Assembly (NCBI RefSeq): GCF_002005225.1
Contig: NZ_CP019724.1
Location: forward strand, 1,674,001 to 1,738,000
Direction: 5' to 3'
DNA from: Streptomyces pactum
GTDB lineage: Bacteria; Actinomycetota; Actinomycetes; Streptomycetales; Streptomycetaceae
Length of the DNA stretch: 64,000 nucleotides
Both the position numbers and the translations under genes were made by a program. Every line of letters begins with the position of its first letter. Within the stretch, counting starts at the first letter, position 1. The notes beneath the pieces were generated by a model. It was not told the DNA's origin, did no database searches, and worked only from the letters and a program-made list of their open reading frames with translations. Below, in pieces: positions 16,847 through 28,600 of the stretch.

Positions 16847-18501
16847 CCCTGTTGTGCGTCGTGGGCGAGGAGCGCGATGTGTACGGAGGCGGCCTGCTCG
16901 AAGTCGTCGAGGTCCACGCCGAGGCGGCCCTGTATGGCCTCCAGGCGACGGTAGAGGGCGGGCCGGGAGACGTGGTGGAGCCGGGCGGTGCGGGACTTGT
17001 TGCGGCCGGTGGCGAGGTAGGTGCGCAGCACGGGCAGCAGGTCCTCGTCGGGGCCGCGCAGCAGTCCGTCCAGTTCCCGCTCGGCGAAGGACTGCACGTG
17101 CGGGTCGTCGCGCAGCAGCCGGACCAGTCCGCGCAGGTGGATGTCGCGCAGGCGGACCACGGGCGGCGGGTCGAAGGCACCCGCGGAGTCGGCCACGGCC
17201 TCGGCGACGTGCCGGGCCTCGCGCAGGCCGGCGGGCACGTCGTCCCAGGCGGCGCGGGCGTCGGCCGCCGCCACCACGGCGTGGGCGGACTCCGGCTCCG
17301 ACCGCAGCCGGGCCGCGAAGTGGGCGGTCAGGGCCCTGGCGTCCTGGTCGGGGGCGAGGCTGAGCAGGACGGTGCTGGTGCCGTCGGCGAGTTCCGCGAC
17401 GATTCCGGGCAGGCCCAGCAGCCGCAGCACGCGGGCAGGCCGGGCGGGCTCCCGGTCGCGGACGACCAGCGGGACGAAGACGCGCCGGTTGACCGGCAGT
17501 CCGGCGGCGCGCGCCCGGGGCAGCAGTTGCCGCGCGGGTACGGCGCCGCTGGCCAGGTCGGTGAGCAGGCTCCGAGCGGACTGTGCCTCCCAGGCGTCCC
17601 AGGAGTTGCCTCGACTCGCCGAGCCCCCGGCGGGTGTTCCGTCGCCGCCGAGCATGCGGTGCAGGACGAGGGCCTCCGCGGCGCGGTCGGCGAGCAGCCG
17701 CCCCGCCGCCCGGTCACCGCGGTAGCCGCACAGCACCAGCCGCCCCCAGCGCTGCCCGCGGCAGCTCAGCTCGGCGCGGATCCAGCCGTCGGCCGCCCCG
17801 GCGCCGGCCTGGCGGGCGATGCGCTCCCAGTCCCGGAGCACGTCGTCGACCGCGGGCCGTTCCCCCGCCGTGGCGAGGACGCGGTGGGCGAGGTTGGTGA
17901 CGACGACCGGGCAGCCGCCGTGCCGGGCCACCTCGTCGAGCAGGCGTTGCACCGGGGCGCCCGCGGTGATCAGGCCGGTCAGTTCGGTGCGTACGGCCTC
18001 GGAGAGGCTGACGGCGGCGAACTTGCGCCGCAGCAGCCGGGACTGCACCTCCTCGGTCAGTTCGGCGAAGGGGAAGGGCCGGTGCAGCACGACCATGGGG
18101 AGTCCGCACCGCTCGGCCGCCCGGCGCATCACGTCCGGCGGGGTGGGGAAGGCCCGCCCGAGGCCGAGTACGACGGCCGCGGCCTCCGCGCGGTGCAGGG
18201 AGCGGACGTACTCGCCCTGCTTGTCCTCGTCCCCGGCGAGCAGCACACCGGTGGTGAGCACCATCTCGCCGCCGCTGAGCATCACTCCGACGTCGGCCGC
18301 CTCGGCGACGTGCACCCAGCGCACGGGCCGGTCGAGCCGGTGCGCGCCGGCCACCACCTCGGGCTGTCCGGCGAGCACCCGCTCCAGGGTGAGTACCTGG
18401 CGGACCGACAGGGCGGGTTCCCAGGGCTGCTGCTCCAGGGTTTCCGAGGTCTGCGGGGCCCGGGAGGCCTGCGAGTGCGAGGTGTCCGAGGTGGAGGTCA
18501 T
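16843..18501 (-). CDS. PucR-family transcriptional regulator
   Basis: 552 residues. The N-terminal PucR domain (about 33-155, with RVLAGQPEVVAGAHRLDRPV and GEMVLTTGVLLAGDED) is probably the ligand sensor; the C-terminus (about 490-545) carries the PucR-type HTH with LRTYLATGRNKSRTA and HVSRPALYRRLEAIQGRLG. Relatives regulate purine or pyrimidine catabolic genes. It lies in the middle of the pyrimidine block, 41 nt after the aminotransferase, so it is likely autoregulated with its pathway. ATG at 18501 is chosen; the much longer upstream frame is the shadow of the aminotransferase gene. Confidence 0.93.
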   Translation of the reverse strand: MTSTSDTSHSQASRAPQTSETLEQQPWEPALSVRQVLTLERVLAGQPEVVAGAHRLDRPVRWVHVAEAADVGVMLSGGEMVLTTGVLLAGDEDKQGEYVRSLHRAEAAAVVLGLGRAFPTPPDVMRRAAERCGLPMVVLHRPFPFAELTEEVQSRLLRRKFAAVSLSEAVRTELTGLITAGAPVQRLLDEVARHGGCPVVVTNLAHRVLATAGERPAVDDVLRDWERIARQAGAGAADGWIRAELSCRGQRWGRLVLCGYRGDRAAGRLLADRAAEALVLHRMLGGDGTPAGGSASRGNSWDAWEAQSARSLLTDLASGAVPARQLLPRARAAGLPVNRRVFVPLVVRDREPARPARVLRLLGLPGIVAELADGTSTVLLSLAPDQDARALTAHFAARLRSEPESAHAVVAAADARAAWDDVPAGLREARHVAEAVADSAGAFDPPPVVRLRDIHLRGLVRLLRDDPHVQSFAERELDGLLRGPDEDLLPVLRTYLATGRNKSRTARLHHVSRPALYRRLEAIQGRLGVDLDDFEQAASVHIALLAHDAQQG

Positions 18502-18542
18502 GGCGGTGGTTCCTCTGCTCGATGCACGGCCCGTGTCGGCTG

Positions 18543-19826
18543 TCAGATGCTGCGCAGAGCGCGTTCGAGGATCGCGGCGCCCTCCTCCGCCTCCGCGACG
18601 GTGAGGGACATGGGCGGGGCGACGCGCAGGACGCTGGTGCTGTGGCCGCCGCCCTTGCCGATGAGCAGCCCGCCCGCGCGGGCCTCCTCCAGCACGGTGG
18701 CGGCGGCCTCGGGGGCGGCCTCGTCGGTGCCGGGCCGGGCCAGCTCGATGCCGATCATCAGCCCGCGCCCGCGCACCTCCCGTACGTGCGGCACCTGGGC
18801 GGCGACGGCCCGCAGCCGTTCGATGAGCATGCCGCCGACGCGCCGGGCGTTGCCCTGGAGGTCGTGCTCCAGGAGGTACGTGAGGTTGGCGAGGCCGGCC
18901 GCCATGGTGACCTGGGTGCCGCCGAAGGTGGAGATGCTGTTGGCGTCCAGGCAGTTCATGATCTCGGCGCGGGCGATCACCCCGCCGACGGACATGCCGT
19001 TGCCGATGCCCTTGGCGAAGGTCACGATGTCGGGCGGGCCGCCGCGCCCGTGGGCCTGCCAGCCCCAGAAGTGCTCGCCGGTGCGGCCCCAGCCGGTCTG
19101 CACCTCGTCGGCGATCCACAGGATGCCCCGCTCGTGCAGCACCTCGCGGAAGGCCGCGTACAGGCCGTCCGGCGGGGAGGTGAAGCCGCCGACGCCCTGG
19201 ACGGGTTCGGCGATCAGCGCGGCGGGCGGCCTGGTGTGGCCGAGGAGGTCCTCGAGGTCGGCCACGCAGGCGTCGATGAAGTCGCGGTCGTCCAGGTGGG
19301 CGTAGGGACCGCGGGTGCGTACGCCGCCGTGGACGTAGAGCGTCTGGAGCGGGGAGAGCGAGGTCGGGGACCAGCCGCGGTTGCCGGTGATGCCGACCGA
19401 GCTGAAGGAGCGGCCGTGGTAGCTGTTGCGCATCGCCAGAACGGTGTTGCTGCCCCGGTGGGCGGTGGCGAGCAGCAGCGCGGTGTCGTTGGCCTCGGTG
19501 CCGGAGGTGGTGAAGAAGACGCGGGCGTCCGGGATGGCTGACACGTGGGCGATGCGCTCGGCGAGTTCGACCATGGGCCGGTTGAGGTAGAGCGTGGACG
19601 AGTGGATGATCCGCCCGGCCTGCTCGCTCACCGCCTTGGTCACCTCGGGCAGGGCGTGCGCGGTCATCGTGGTGAGGATGCCGCCGAAGAAGTCGAGGTA
19701 CTTGTTGCCGGCGGCGTCCCAGACGTGGCGGCCCTCGCCGTGGGTGATCTCCAGCGGGTCCTCGTAGTAGAGGGCGAGCCAGTCGGGCAGGACGGCGCGG
19801 TGCCGGGCGAAGAGGTCCATGGTCAC
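18543..19826 (-). CDS. Class III (omega) aminotransferase, probably for beta-alanine
   Basis: 427 residues, PLP-dependent fold type I. Signatures seen: FFTTSGTEANDTALLLA for PLP phosphate binding, WIADEVQTGWGRTGEHFW, and the PLP lysine in FAKGIGNGMSVGGVI. After carbamoyl hydrolysis the product beta-alanine or beta-aminoisobutyrate would be converted to a semialdehyde. The GTG start at 19826 overlaps the upstream amidohydrolase stop as GTGA; the ATG two codons further in is an alternative. It is co-transcribed between amidohydrolase copy 2 and pucR. Confidence 0.9.
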   Translation of the reverse strand: MTMDLFARHRAVLPDWLALYYEDPLEITHGEGRHVWDAAGNKYLDFFGGILTTMTAHALPEVTKAVSEQAGRIIHSSTLYLNRPMVELAERIAHVSAIPDARVFFTTSGTEANDTALLLATAHRGSNTVLAMRNSYHGRSFSSVGITGNRGWSPTSLSPLQTLYVHGGVRTRGPYAHLDDRDFIDACVADLEDLLGHTRPPAALIAEPVQGVGGFTSPPDGLYAAFREVLHERGILWIADEVQTGWGRTGEHFWGWQAHGRGGPPDIVTFAKGIGNGMSVGGVIARAEIMNCLDANSISTFGGTQVTMAAGLANLTYLLEHDLQGNARRVGGMLIERLRAVAAQVPHVREVRGRGLMIGIELARPGTDEAAPEAAATVLEEARAGGLLIGKGGGHSTSVLRVAPPMSLTVAEAEEGAAILERALRSI

Positions 19827-20665
19827 GGCCGCACCAGCCCTTCGTAGGCGTCGGGGCGGCGGTCGCGGTAGAAGGCCCACTGCTGCCGCACCTCGTCGAT
19901 GAGGTCGAAGTCGAGGTCGCGGACGACGAGTTCCTCCTTGGTGTCGCTGGCGGTCTCGCCGACGAACTGCCCGCGCGGGTCGACGAAGTACGACGTCCCG
20001 TAGAAGTCGTTGTCCCCGTACTCCTCCTGCCCGACGCGGTTGATCGCGGCGACGAAGTACTCGTTGGCGACGGCCGCGGCGGGCTGTTCGAGCCGCCACA
20101 GGTGGGCGGACAGGCCGCGGTGCGTGGCGGAGGGGTTGTAGACGAGCTGGGCGCCGCCGAGGCCGAGTTGCCGCCAGCCCTCCGGGAAGTGCCGGTCGTA
20201 GCAGATGTAGACGCCGACCTTGCCGACGGCGGTGTCGAAGACGGGCCAGCCGAGGTTGCCGGGGCGGAAGTAGAACTTCTCCCAGAAGCCCTTGACCTGC
20301 GGGATGTGGTGCTTGCGGTACGTCCCGAGGACCGTGCCGTCGGCGTCGATCACGGCCGCGGTGTTGTAGTAGAAGCCGGACTGCTCGACCTCGAAGACGG
20401 GGACGACGATGACCATGCCGGTCTCACGCGCGAGGGCCCGCATACGTCGGGTGGTCGGGCCGTCGGGCACGGGCTCGGCCCAGCGGTAGTGCTCGGCATC
20501 CTGGACCTGGCAGAAGTAGGGGGCGTTGAAGACCTCCTGGAAGCCTATGATCCGGGCGCCCCGCCGGGCCGCCTCGCGGGCGTGCTCCTCGTGTTTCGCC
20601 ACCATGGACTCGGTGTCGCCGGTCCAGGTGGCCTGGACGAGAGCGGCACGTACGACGTTGGCCAT
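19823..20665 (-). CDS. Nitrilase-superfamily amidohydrolase, probable beta-ureidopropionase (copy 2)
   Basis: 280 residues with the same triad at the same positions as copy 1: E44 (GFQEVFNAPYF), K118 (YRKHHIPQ), C155 (VYICYDRHFPEGWR). Differences cluster near residues 60-100, the substrate-facing loops, so the two copies may prefer different carbamoyl amino acids or hydantoin-derived products. First gene of the operon running toward the permease. ATG at 20665 has AAGGAGC upstream. Confidence 0.9.
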   Translation of the reverse strand: MANVVRAALVQATWTGDTESMVAKHEEHAREAARRGARIIGFQEVFNAPYFCQVQDAEHYRWAEPVPDGPTTRRMRALARETGMVIVVPVFEVEQSGFYYNTAAVIDADGTVLGTYRKHHIPQVKGFWEKFYFRPGNLGWPVFDTAVGKVGVYICYDRHFPEGWRQLGLGGAQLVYNPSATHRGLSAHLWRLEQPAAAVANEYFVAAINRVGQEEYGDNDFYGTSYFVDPRGQFVGETASDTKEELVVRDLDFDLIDEVRQQWAFYRDRRPDAYEGLVRP

Positions 20666-20694
20666 GAGCTGCTCCTTCGACACGACGTCAGAGC

Positions 20695-20722
20695 CTCTAC
20701 GCCCGTAGAGCAGGCCGTAGAG
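20695..20722. promoter_or_regulatory. Inverted repeat CTCTAC-GCCC-GTAGAG plus extra half-site
   Basis: A perfect 6-bp inverted repeat at 20695-20710 is followed by another GTAGAG half-site at 20717-20722. It lies 30-57 nt upstream of the first gene of the pyrimidine operon, where a promoter is expected, so it is a candidate operator for PucR or another regulator. Confidence 0.5.
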
Positions 20723-20843
20723 GGACGAACGTAAGCCTGGCCGGACGGGCTTGCCAAGACCATCGTCGCCACGCCGTGGTGTCGATCGCGTTTCGCACTC
20801 CTGTGGGTGAGTGGTGGGACGGGTGGGGTCGCCGAGGCGCGCG

Positions 20844-22271
20844 TCAGGTGGCGAATCCGGCGACTCGCAGGGCGTGGACGAGGTCCCGGTGGCGCTCGTC
20901 GGAGACACCGTGGGCCGCCTCCAGGAGCAGCGGTACGAGGACCGGCGGGGCGGGCTCGGCGCTGCGGGCTGCCTCCTCCGGGGTGCGGGCGCGCACGCAG
21001 GCGTCGAGGAGCGCGCGGGCCTCGCGCCGCCGGCCTTCGCGGACCAGGCCGAGGACGGCCGCGCCGATCTCGGTGGCGGGGCGTGCGACGCCCTGCCGCA
21101 GGATCCGCTCCGCGTCGGTGGCGCGTCCGGCCGCGGCCAGGGCGTCCGCGACGGCGACCAGGCGCTCGGCGGGCAGGGACGCGGCCTCCCACAGCAGGGT
21201 CGTCCAGTCGGCGCCGAGTCCGGCCTGTTCCAGGTGTGCGGCAAGCGGCGCGAAGCGGGCGGCGGGCCCGTTGGCGGCCTCGGCCAGCAGGGCGTGCGCC
21301 TCACCACCGCGCTCTTCGGCACGCAGCCGCGTCAGCGCCTCGACGAGGCGTCCGGCCGCGGCCTCGTCCGCCGCCGCCACGGCCGGTGGCCCGGGCCGCG
21401 GCGCCGGCTGCTCCCCGGGGCCCGCGGTCCCGGCGAACCGCGCGCCGCGCGGAGTGTGTTCCGCCGCCGGTGCGGCGAGCGGGCCCGGCACGTGGTCCGG
21501 CACCGCGGAGGCGGGGGCCGCGTCCTCCCCGACGACCCCGGCGAACCGCGCACCGCCCCGGCGCCGCCCGCGTCGCCGCCCGCCTTCGGAACCGGCACCC
21601 CCTTGCGCCGGCCCCGCCGCCCGGCGTACCCGGCCCGCCGCCCCGCCCGTTCGGCCCTCACCCTCGGGGCTTTCGGGAGCGCCCTCCCCGGCCCTTGCCG
21701 GCGAGGCGCCGGGCGCGCGGATCCCGGCGTCGTTCCCGGGCTCCCCCGGCCGGGCGGCCGCCGTGCGACGGTCCAGTTCCGTCATCCGGTCCCGGATCTC
21801 GGCGCACCGGGCCGTCGCCCGGGCGTGGTCGTCGCGGGCCCAGGCCAGGTCGAGGCGGAGAGCGTCGGCCGCCTCCGGGTCGGTGGCCGCGGCGAGCAGG
21901 CGGCCCAGTTCCGCCCGGCGTTCGGCCGCGTACCGCTGCTCGCGGAGCATGACGTCGAGCCGGTCGCCGAGGGTTTCCCGGGCGTCGGGAAGGGAGTCGT
22001 ACGCGGTGAGCGCGGCGGCGTGCAGGGTGCGGGCCCGGTCCGTCTCCGCGGTGGCGGCGGGGGCGCCGTACCGGCCGGCGAAGTCCTGGAGCAGGGCCTC
22101 CACCACGTCCCATGGCGGCACCTCGCGCCCGTCGAGACAGGCCCGCATGCCGTCGGGGTCGCGCTGCCGGAACACCCCGCACCAGCCGCCGCCCTGATCC
22201 AGGAGCGCCAGCAGGTCGGTCAGGTACCGGGCGAACCGTCCGACCCGACCCGGCAGTTGTTCCACGGCCAT
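20844..22271 (-). CDS. Hypothetical protein with helical, Ala/Arg-rich repeats
   Basis: 475 residues that I cannot assign to a named family. The N-terminus (1-60, MAVEQLPGRVGRFARYLTDL then GGGWCGVFRQRDPDGMRAC) is conserved-looking; residues 75-175 are predicted helical with a coiled-coil character (AAERRAELGRLLAAATDPEA); 190-300 is a low-complexity Pro/Gly/Ala/Arg linker; the C-terminal 170 residues read as tandem TPR-like helix pairs (LVEALTRLRAEERGGEAHAL). It may be a scaffold or regulator. GGGAG precedes the ATG. It lies downstream of the XRE gene on the same strand, 116 nt away. Confidence 0.7.
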   Translation of the reverse strand: MAVEQLPGRVGRFARYLTDLLALLDQGGGWCGVFRQRDPDGMRACLDGREVPPWDVVEALLQDFAGRYGAPAATAETDRARTLHAAALTAYDSLPDARETLGDRLDVMLREQRYAAERRAELGRLLAAATDPEAADALRLDLAWARDDHARATARCAEIRDRMTELDRRTAAARPGEPGNDAGIRAPGASPARAGEGAPESPEGEGRTGGAAGRVRRAAGPAQGGAGSEGGRRRGRRRGGARFAGVVGEDAAPASAVPDHVPGPLAAPAAEHTPRGARFAGTAGPGEQPAPRPGPPAVAAADEAAAGRLVEALTRLRAEERGGEAHALLAEAANGPAARFAPLAAHLEQAGLGADWTTLLWEAASLPAERLVAVADALAAAGRATDAERILRQGVARPATEIGAAVLGLVREGRRREARALLDACVRARTPEEAARSAEPAPPVLVPLLLEAAHGVSDERHRDLVHALRVAGFAT

Positions 22272-22387
22272 CGCTCGACTCCCGCCCGACTGGAGGACCC
22301 GGTCCGGTCCATCCGGTCACGTAGGGAACACCAGCGGTGTTACGACGCCGCTACAGGGAGTTTTCGAGGAGTGTCGTCACACCACCC

Positions 22388-22639
22388 TCACACCCCCGCC
22401 GGCACGCACCGCCCCGCCAGGTCGTCCATGGACAGCCCCAGCGCACGGGCCAGCGCGGCCACCGTGAAGAACGCCGGGGTGGGTGCCCGGCCGGTCTCGA
22501 TCTTGCGCAGGGTCTCGGCGGAGAGGCCCGCCTCGGCCGCCACCTCCGTCATCGACCGGTCGCCGCGGGCCGCGCGGAGCAGCCGTCCGAGCCGCTCGCC
22601 GCGTTCACGCTCTTCGGGGGTCAAGGGGGTGCGTACCAT
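22388..22639 (-). CDS. XRE-family DNA-binding protein
   Basis: 83 residues, almost entirely a Cro/C1-type HTH domain (about 16-72): RSMTEVAAEAGLSAETLRKI, then ETGRAPTPAFFTVAALARAL. No ligand-binding domain is present. The ATG at 22639 has no Shine-Dalgarno sequence; a -10-like TAGAAT ends 6 nt upstream, so the mRNA is probably leaderless. It is divergent from a methionine aminopeptidase gene with only 78 bp between them, and probably regulates both. Confidence 0.88.
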   Translation of the reverse strand: MVRTPLTPEERERGERLGRLLRAARGDRSMTEVAAEAGLSAETLRKIETGRAPTPAFFTVAALARALGLSMDDLAGRCVPAGV

Positions 22640-22717
22640 ACCGTGATTCTAATACCGGCTTCCCGTACCGGCCCACCCCTGGCGTCGACCAATTCAAATA
22701 CCGGTATAGTAATTGGC
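22640..22717. promoter_or_regulatory. Divergent leaderless promoters with ATACCGG operator repeats
   Basis: Rightward: TATAGT at 22705-22710 is a good -10 box and ends 7 nt before the aminopeptidase ATG, with no ribosome binding site. Leftward: TAGAAT (22651-22646) ends 6 nt before the XRE ATG. ATACCGG occurs at 22652-22658, GTACCGG at 22665-22671, and a perfect palindrome ATACCGGTAT at 22698-22707 overlaps the rightward -10 box. This is what an XRE autorepressor operator would look like. Confidence 0.65.
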
Positions 22718-23494
<777 letters not shown>

Positions 23495-23642
23495 GACCCT
23501 CCGCCCCGCCCACCGGGCCCCTGCCGCGCCCCTTCCGGGGCCCTGCCGCGCCCCATCCGGGCCCGCCGCTCACCCTGCCGCGGCCCCGCGTCCAGCCCTG
23601 AGCCCGCCCGGGTTCCCGGACATGCCCACCGGAACAGAACGT

Positions 23643-23659
23643 GTCATGTTGGGCATGAC
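23643..23659. promoter_or_regulatory. Inverted repeat GTCATG-TTGGG-CATGAC upstream of the ClpC-like gene
   Basis: A perfect 6-bp inverted repeat with a 5-bp spacer lies 65 nt before the start codon, in the region expected for the promoter. It is a candidate operator; I do not recognise it as the consensus of a specific stress regulator such as HspR or ClgR. Confidence 0.45.
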
Positions 23660-23724
23660 CTCACCCCGACCGGGTTACCCGGCCGCGGCACGTCGATCGC
23701 CGAAGCAGCGGAGGACCGGAAACG

Positions 23725-26253
<2,529 letters not shown>

Positions 26254-26266
26254 ATCCCGGCCGGGG

Positions 26267-26305
26267 CCTGTCGTTCGCGACGCCGGCGTCGGTTTGGACG
26301 ACAGG
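26267..26305. terminator. Bidirectional terminator hairpin
   Basis: CCTGTCGT (26267-26274) pairs with ACGACAGG (26298-26305), enclosing a perfect palindrome GACGCCGGCGTC (26279-26290). It fills the 54-bp gap between convergent genes, the ClpC-like ATPase and gamma-glutamyltransferase. Confidence 0.65.
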
Positions 26306-26307
26306 TC

Positions 26308-28107
26308 CTAGCGCACGGGCCGTACCACCATCGCCGAGCCGCCGCCGCGCCGTTCCTTCTCGGCGGCGGCCAGCCACCTGCCGTCCGGCAGCCGCTGCAC
26401 GCCGGTCGCCGCGCCGATCTCGGGGGTGCGCTTGAACGAGTGCCCGAGTGCCTCCAGCTCTTCCCGCACGCCGCTGTCGTGGAGGCCGGGTTCGAGTTCG
26501 GTCCGGGCGGCGTTGCGCTGACTGGCGCGCGGGGCGGCGATCGCGTCGACGAGCGGGAGCCCGCGGTCGATGACGCCGGTGAGTGTCTGGAGGACGGTGG
26601 TGATGATGGTGGCACCGCCGGGCGAACCGACCGCCAGGACCGGCTTGTGGTGCTGGTCCAGGACGATCGTCGGCGCGATCGACGAGCGCGGGCGCTTGCC
26701 GGGTCCGGGCAGGTTCGGGTCGTGGACGGCCGGGTTGGCCGGGGCGAAGGAGAAGTCCGTCAGCTCGTTGTTGAGCAGGAAGCCGCGGCCCGGCACGGTG
26801 ATGCCGCTGCCGCCGGTCTGCTCGATGGTGAGCGTGTAGGCGACGACGTTCCCCCACTTGTCGGCCACCGTGAGGTGCGTGGTGTTCTCGCCCTCGTACG
26901 TCGTCGGCGCCGCCGTGCCGCCGCCCGCGCAGGGGGCGGGGTGCCGGGGGTCGCCGGGCGCGAGGGGGCTGGTGAGCACCGCGTCGTCCTTGATCAGGCA
27001 CTCGCGCGAGTCGGCGTACCGCTGGGACAGCAGTTCCGCCGTCGGTACGTCCTCGAAGGCCGGGTCGCCGACCCAGCGCCCCCGGTCGGCGAAGGCGATG
27101 CGGCTCGCCTCGATGAAGCGGTGCAGGTAGCGGGCCTTGCTCGCCTCGGAGAGGTCGGTGCGCTCAAGGATGTTGAGGGCCTCGCCGACGGTGGTGCCGC
27201 CGGAGGAGGAGGGCGCGATGGAGTAGACGTCCAGTCCGCGGTACGAGGTACCGGTCGGCTTCTGGAGTTTGGTCTCGTAGGCCGCGAGGTCCTTGGCGGA
27301 CAGGTCGCCGGGGCGGGCGTTCCAGCCGGAGTCCGGGTCCACGGGCGGCTCGTTGACGGTGGCGACGATGTCCTCGCCGAGCGCGCCGTGGTAGATCGCG
27401 CCGACGCCTTCGCGGGCCAGTTCCTTGTAGGTGCGCGCCAGGTCGGGGTTCTTGAACGTGGAGCCGACGGCCGGGAGTTCGCCGCCCGGCAGGAACAGCT
27501 CGGCGGTGTCCGGGAAGTAGCGGAACCGCTGTTCGTTGGCGGCGGTCTGGGAGCGGAAGGTGTCGTCGACGGTGAAGCCGTGCCGGGCCAGGCGCTCGGC
27601 GGGCCTGAGTACGGAGCCGAGCTTCCGGCTGCCCCACTCGTCGAGTGCGGTCTGCCAGGTGGCGGGCGTGCCCGGGGTGCCGACGGCGAGCCCGCTGCTG
27701 ACGGCGTCGGCGAAGGCGATCGGCTCGCCGTTCTCCGTGAACAGGTCCGCGTCGGCGGACAGCGGCGCGGTCTCGCGGCCGTCGATCGTGCGCACGGTGC
27801 GGGATTTGGCGTCGTAGTAGACGAAGTAGCCGCCCCCGCCGATGCCGGCGGAGTAGGGCTCGGTGACGCCGAGCGCGGCCGCGGTGGCGACGGCGGCGTC
27901 GACGGCGTTGCCGCCCCTGCGCAGGATCTCGATGCCGGCGGCGGAGGCGTCGCGGTCGACGCTGGCGACCGCGCCGCCGTAACCGACGGCGACCGGCGTC
28001 TTCGGGGCGGCGGGTCTGTTCTGGGCGGTGGGTGGCGCCGCCCCCACCGACACCACGGCGGCCGAGACCGCCAGGACCGTCAGTTTCCGTACGACAGGGC
28101 GACGCAT
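26308..28107 (-). CDS. ggt: Gamma-glutamyltransferase, secreted
   Basis: 599-residue precursor of an extracytoplasmic N-terminal nucleophile hydrolase that cleaves gamma-glutamyl bonds such as in glutathione. A signal peptide is visible (RKLTVLAVSAAVVSVGAAPP). The large subunit carries GGNAVDAAVATAAALGVTEP and RETAP. The autoprocessing/catalytic threonine lies in ENTTHLTVADKWGN, followed by SGITVPGRGFLLNNELTDF and GSPGGATI in the small subunit. ATG at 28107 has GGAGG 5 nt upstream; a GTG two codons earlier is less likely. The gene is monocistronic with a terminator downstream. Confidence 0.94.
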   Translation of the reverse strand: MRRPVVRKLTVLAVSAAVVSVGAAPPTAQNRPAAPKTPVAVGYGGAVASVDRDASAAGIEILRRGGNAVDAAVATAAALGVTEPYSAGIGGGGYFVYYDAKSRTVRTIDGRETAPLSADADLFTENGEPIAFADAVSSGLAVGTPGTPATWQTALDEWGSRKLGSVLRPAERLARHGFTVDDTFRSQTAANEQRFRYFPDTAELFLPGGELPAVGSTFKNPDLARTYKELAREGVGAIYHGALGEDIVATVNEPPVDPDSGWNARPGDLSAKDLAAYETKLQKPTGTSYRGLDVYSIAPSSSGGTTVGEALNILERTDLSEASKARYLHRFIEASRIAFADRGRWVGDPAFEDVPTAELLSQRYADSRECLIKDDAVLTSPLAPGDPRHPAPCAGGGTAAPTTYEGENTTHLTVADKWGNVVAYTLTIEQTGGSGITVPGRGFLLNNELTDFSFAPANPAVHDPNLPGPGKRPRSSIAPTIVLDQHHKPVLAVGSPGGATIITTVLQTLTGVIDRGLPLVDAIAAPRASQRNAARTELEPGLHDSGVREELEALGHSFKRTPEIGAATGVQRLPDGRWLAAAEKERRGGGSAMVVRPVR

Positions 28108-28600
28108 CCGCACCTCCAGGCAAGGGCCGTCCGGGCAGCTTAGTTGATCGCCATGGTCGCGTCAGGAGCACACGCACCGCGGCCCGGCGACACCGGTGCA
28201 CCGGAGCCCGCGGGCAGGCGCGCCCACGACTGACGGCGTACGCGTCCTCGTCGTAGGCGTGGCCGGCCCGGTCCGCCGCCGCGCCACCGGACCGGCTCAT
28301 GCGACTGGTGTTCGCAGCTTGACCCCGGTGTACGCGGGGTCGAGGCGCCGGCGCCGTGCGCATGCGGCCGCCGGCGGAGCCCGCCCCGGCCGGTCGCCCG
28401 AGCTCCCGCGCTCCGGCCGCACCCCGGACTCCGCGGCGGCCGGCCCACAGGTGAGGGCCCGCCTCCGGCCGGCTGCGGACGGTGTGCCCCGGCGCGAAAG
28501 GGCCGAAAGGGCGCTGTCGTCCGCCTCGCCGCTTTGTGCACGATCGTCTGCCGGAGAGCACTTTTGGCATGTCTCTATCATGCGACGCCTGGGGGGAAGC
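28108..28600. other. Non-coding region between ggt and the AraC gene
   Basis: 493 bp between divergent genes, with no convincing coding frame: open frames here have Arg/Gly/Ala-rich composition and no codon-position bias. It should hold both promoters. I see no strong palindrome or consensus promoter; the only feature is a slightly lower-GC patch near 28555-28585 just before the AraC start. Confidence 0.5.

Noticed and set aside
28140-28541. 133-residue minus-strand open frame upstream of the AraC gene
   Set aside because: Low-complexity Arg/Gly/Ala composition with no motif; it lies in the divergent promoter region.
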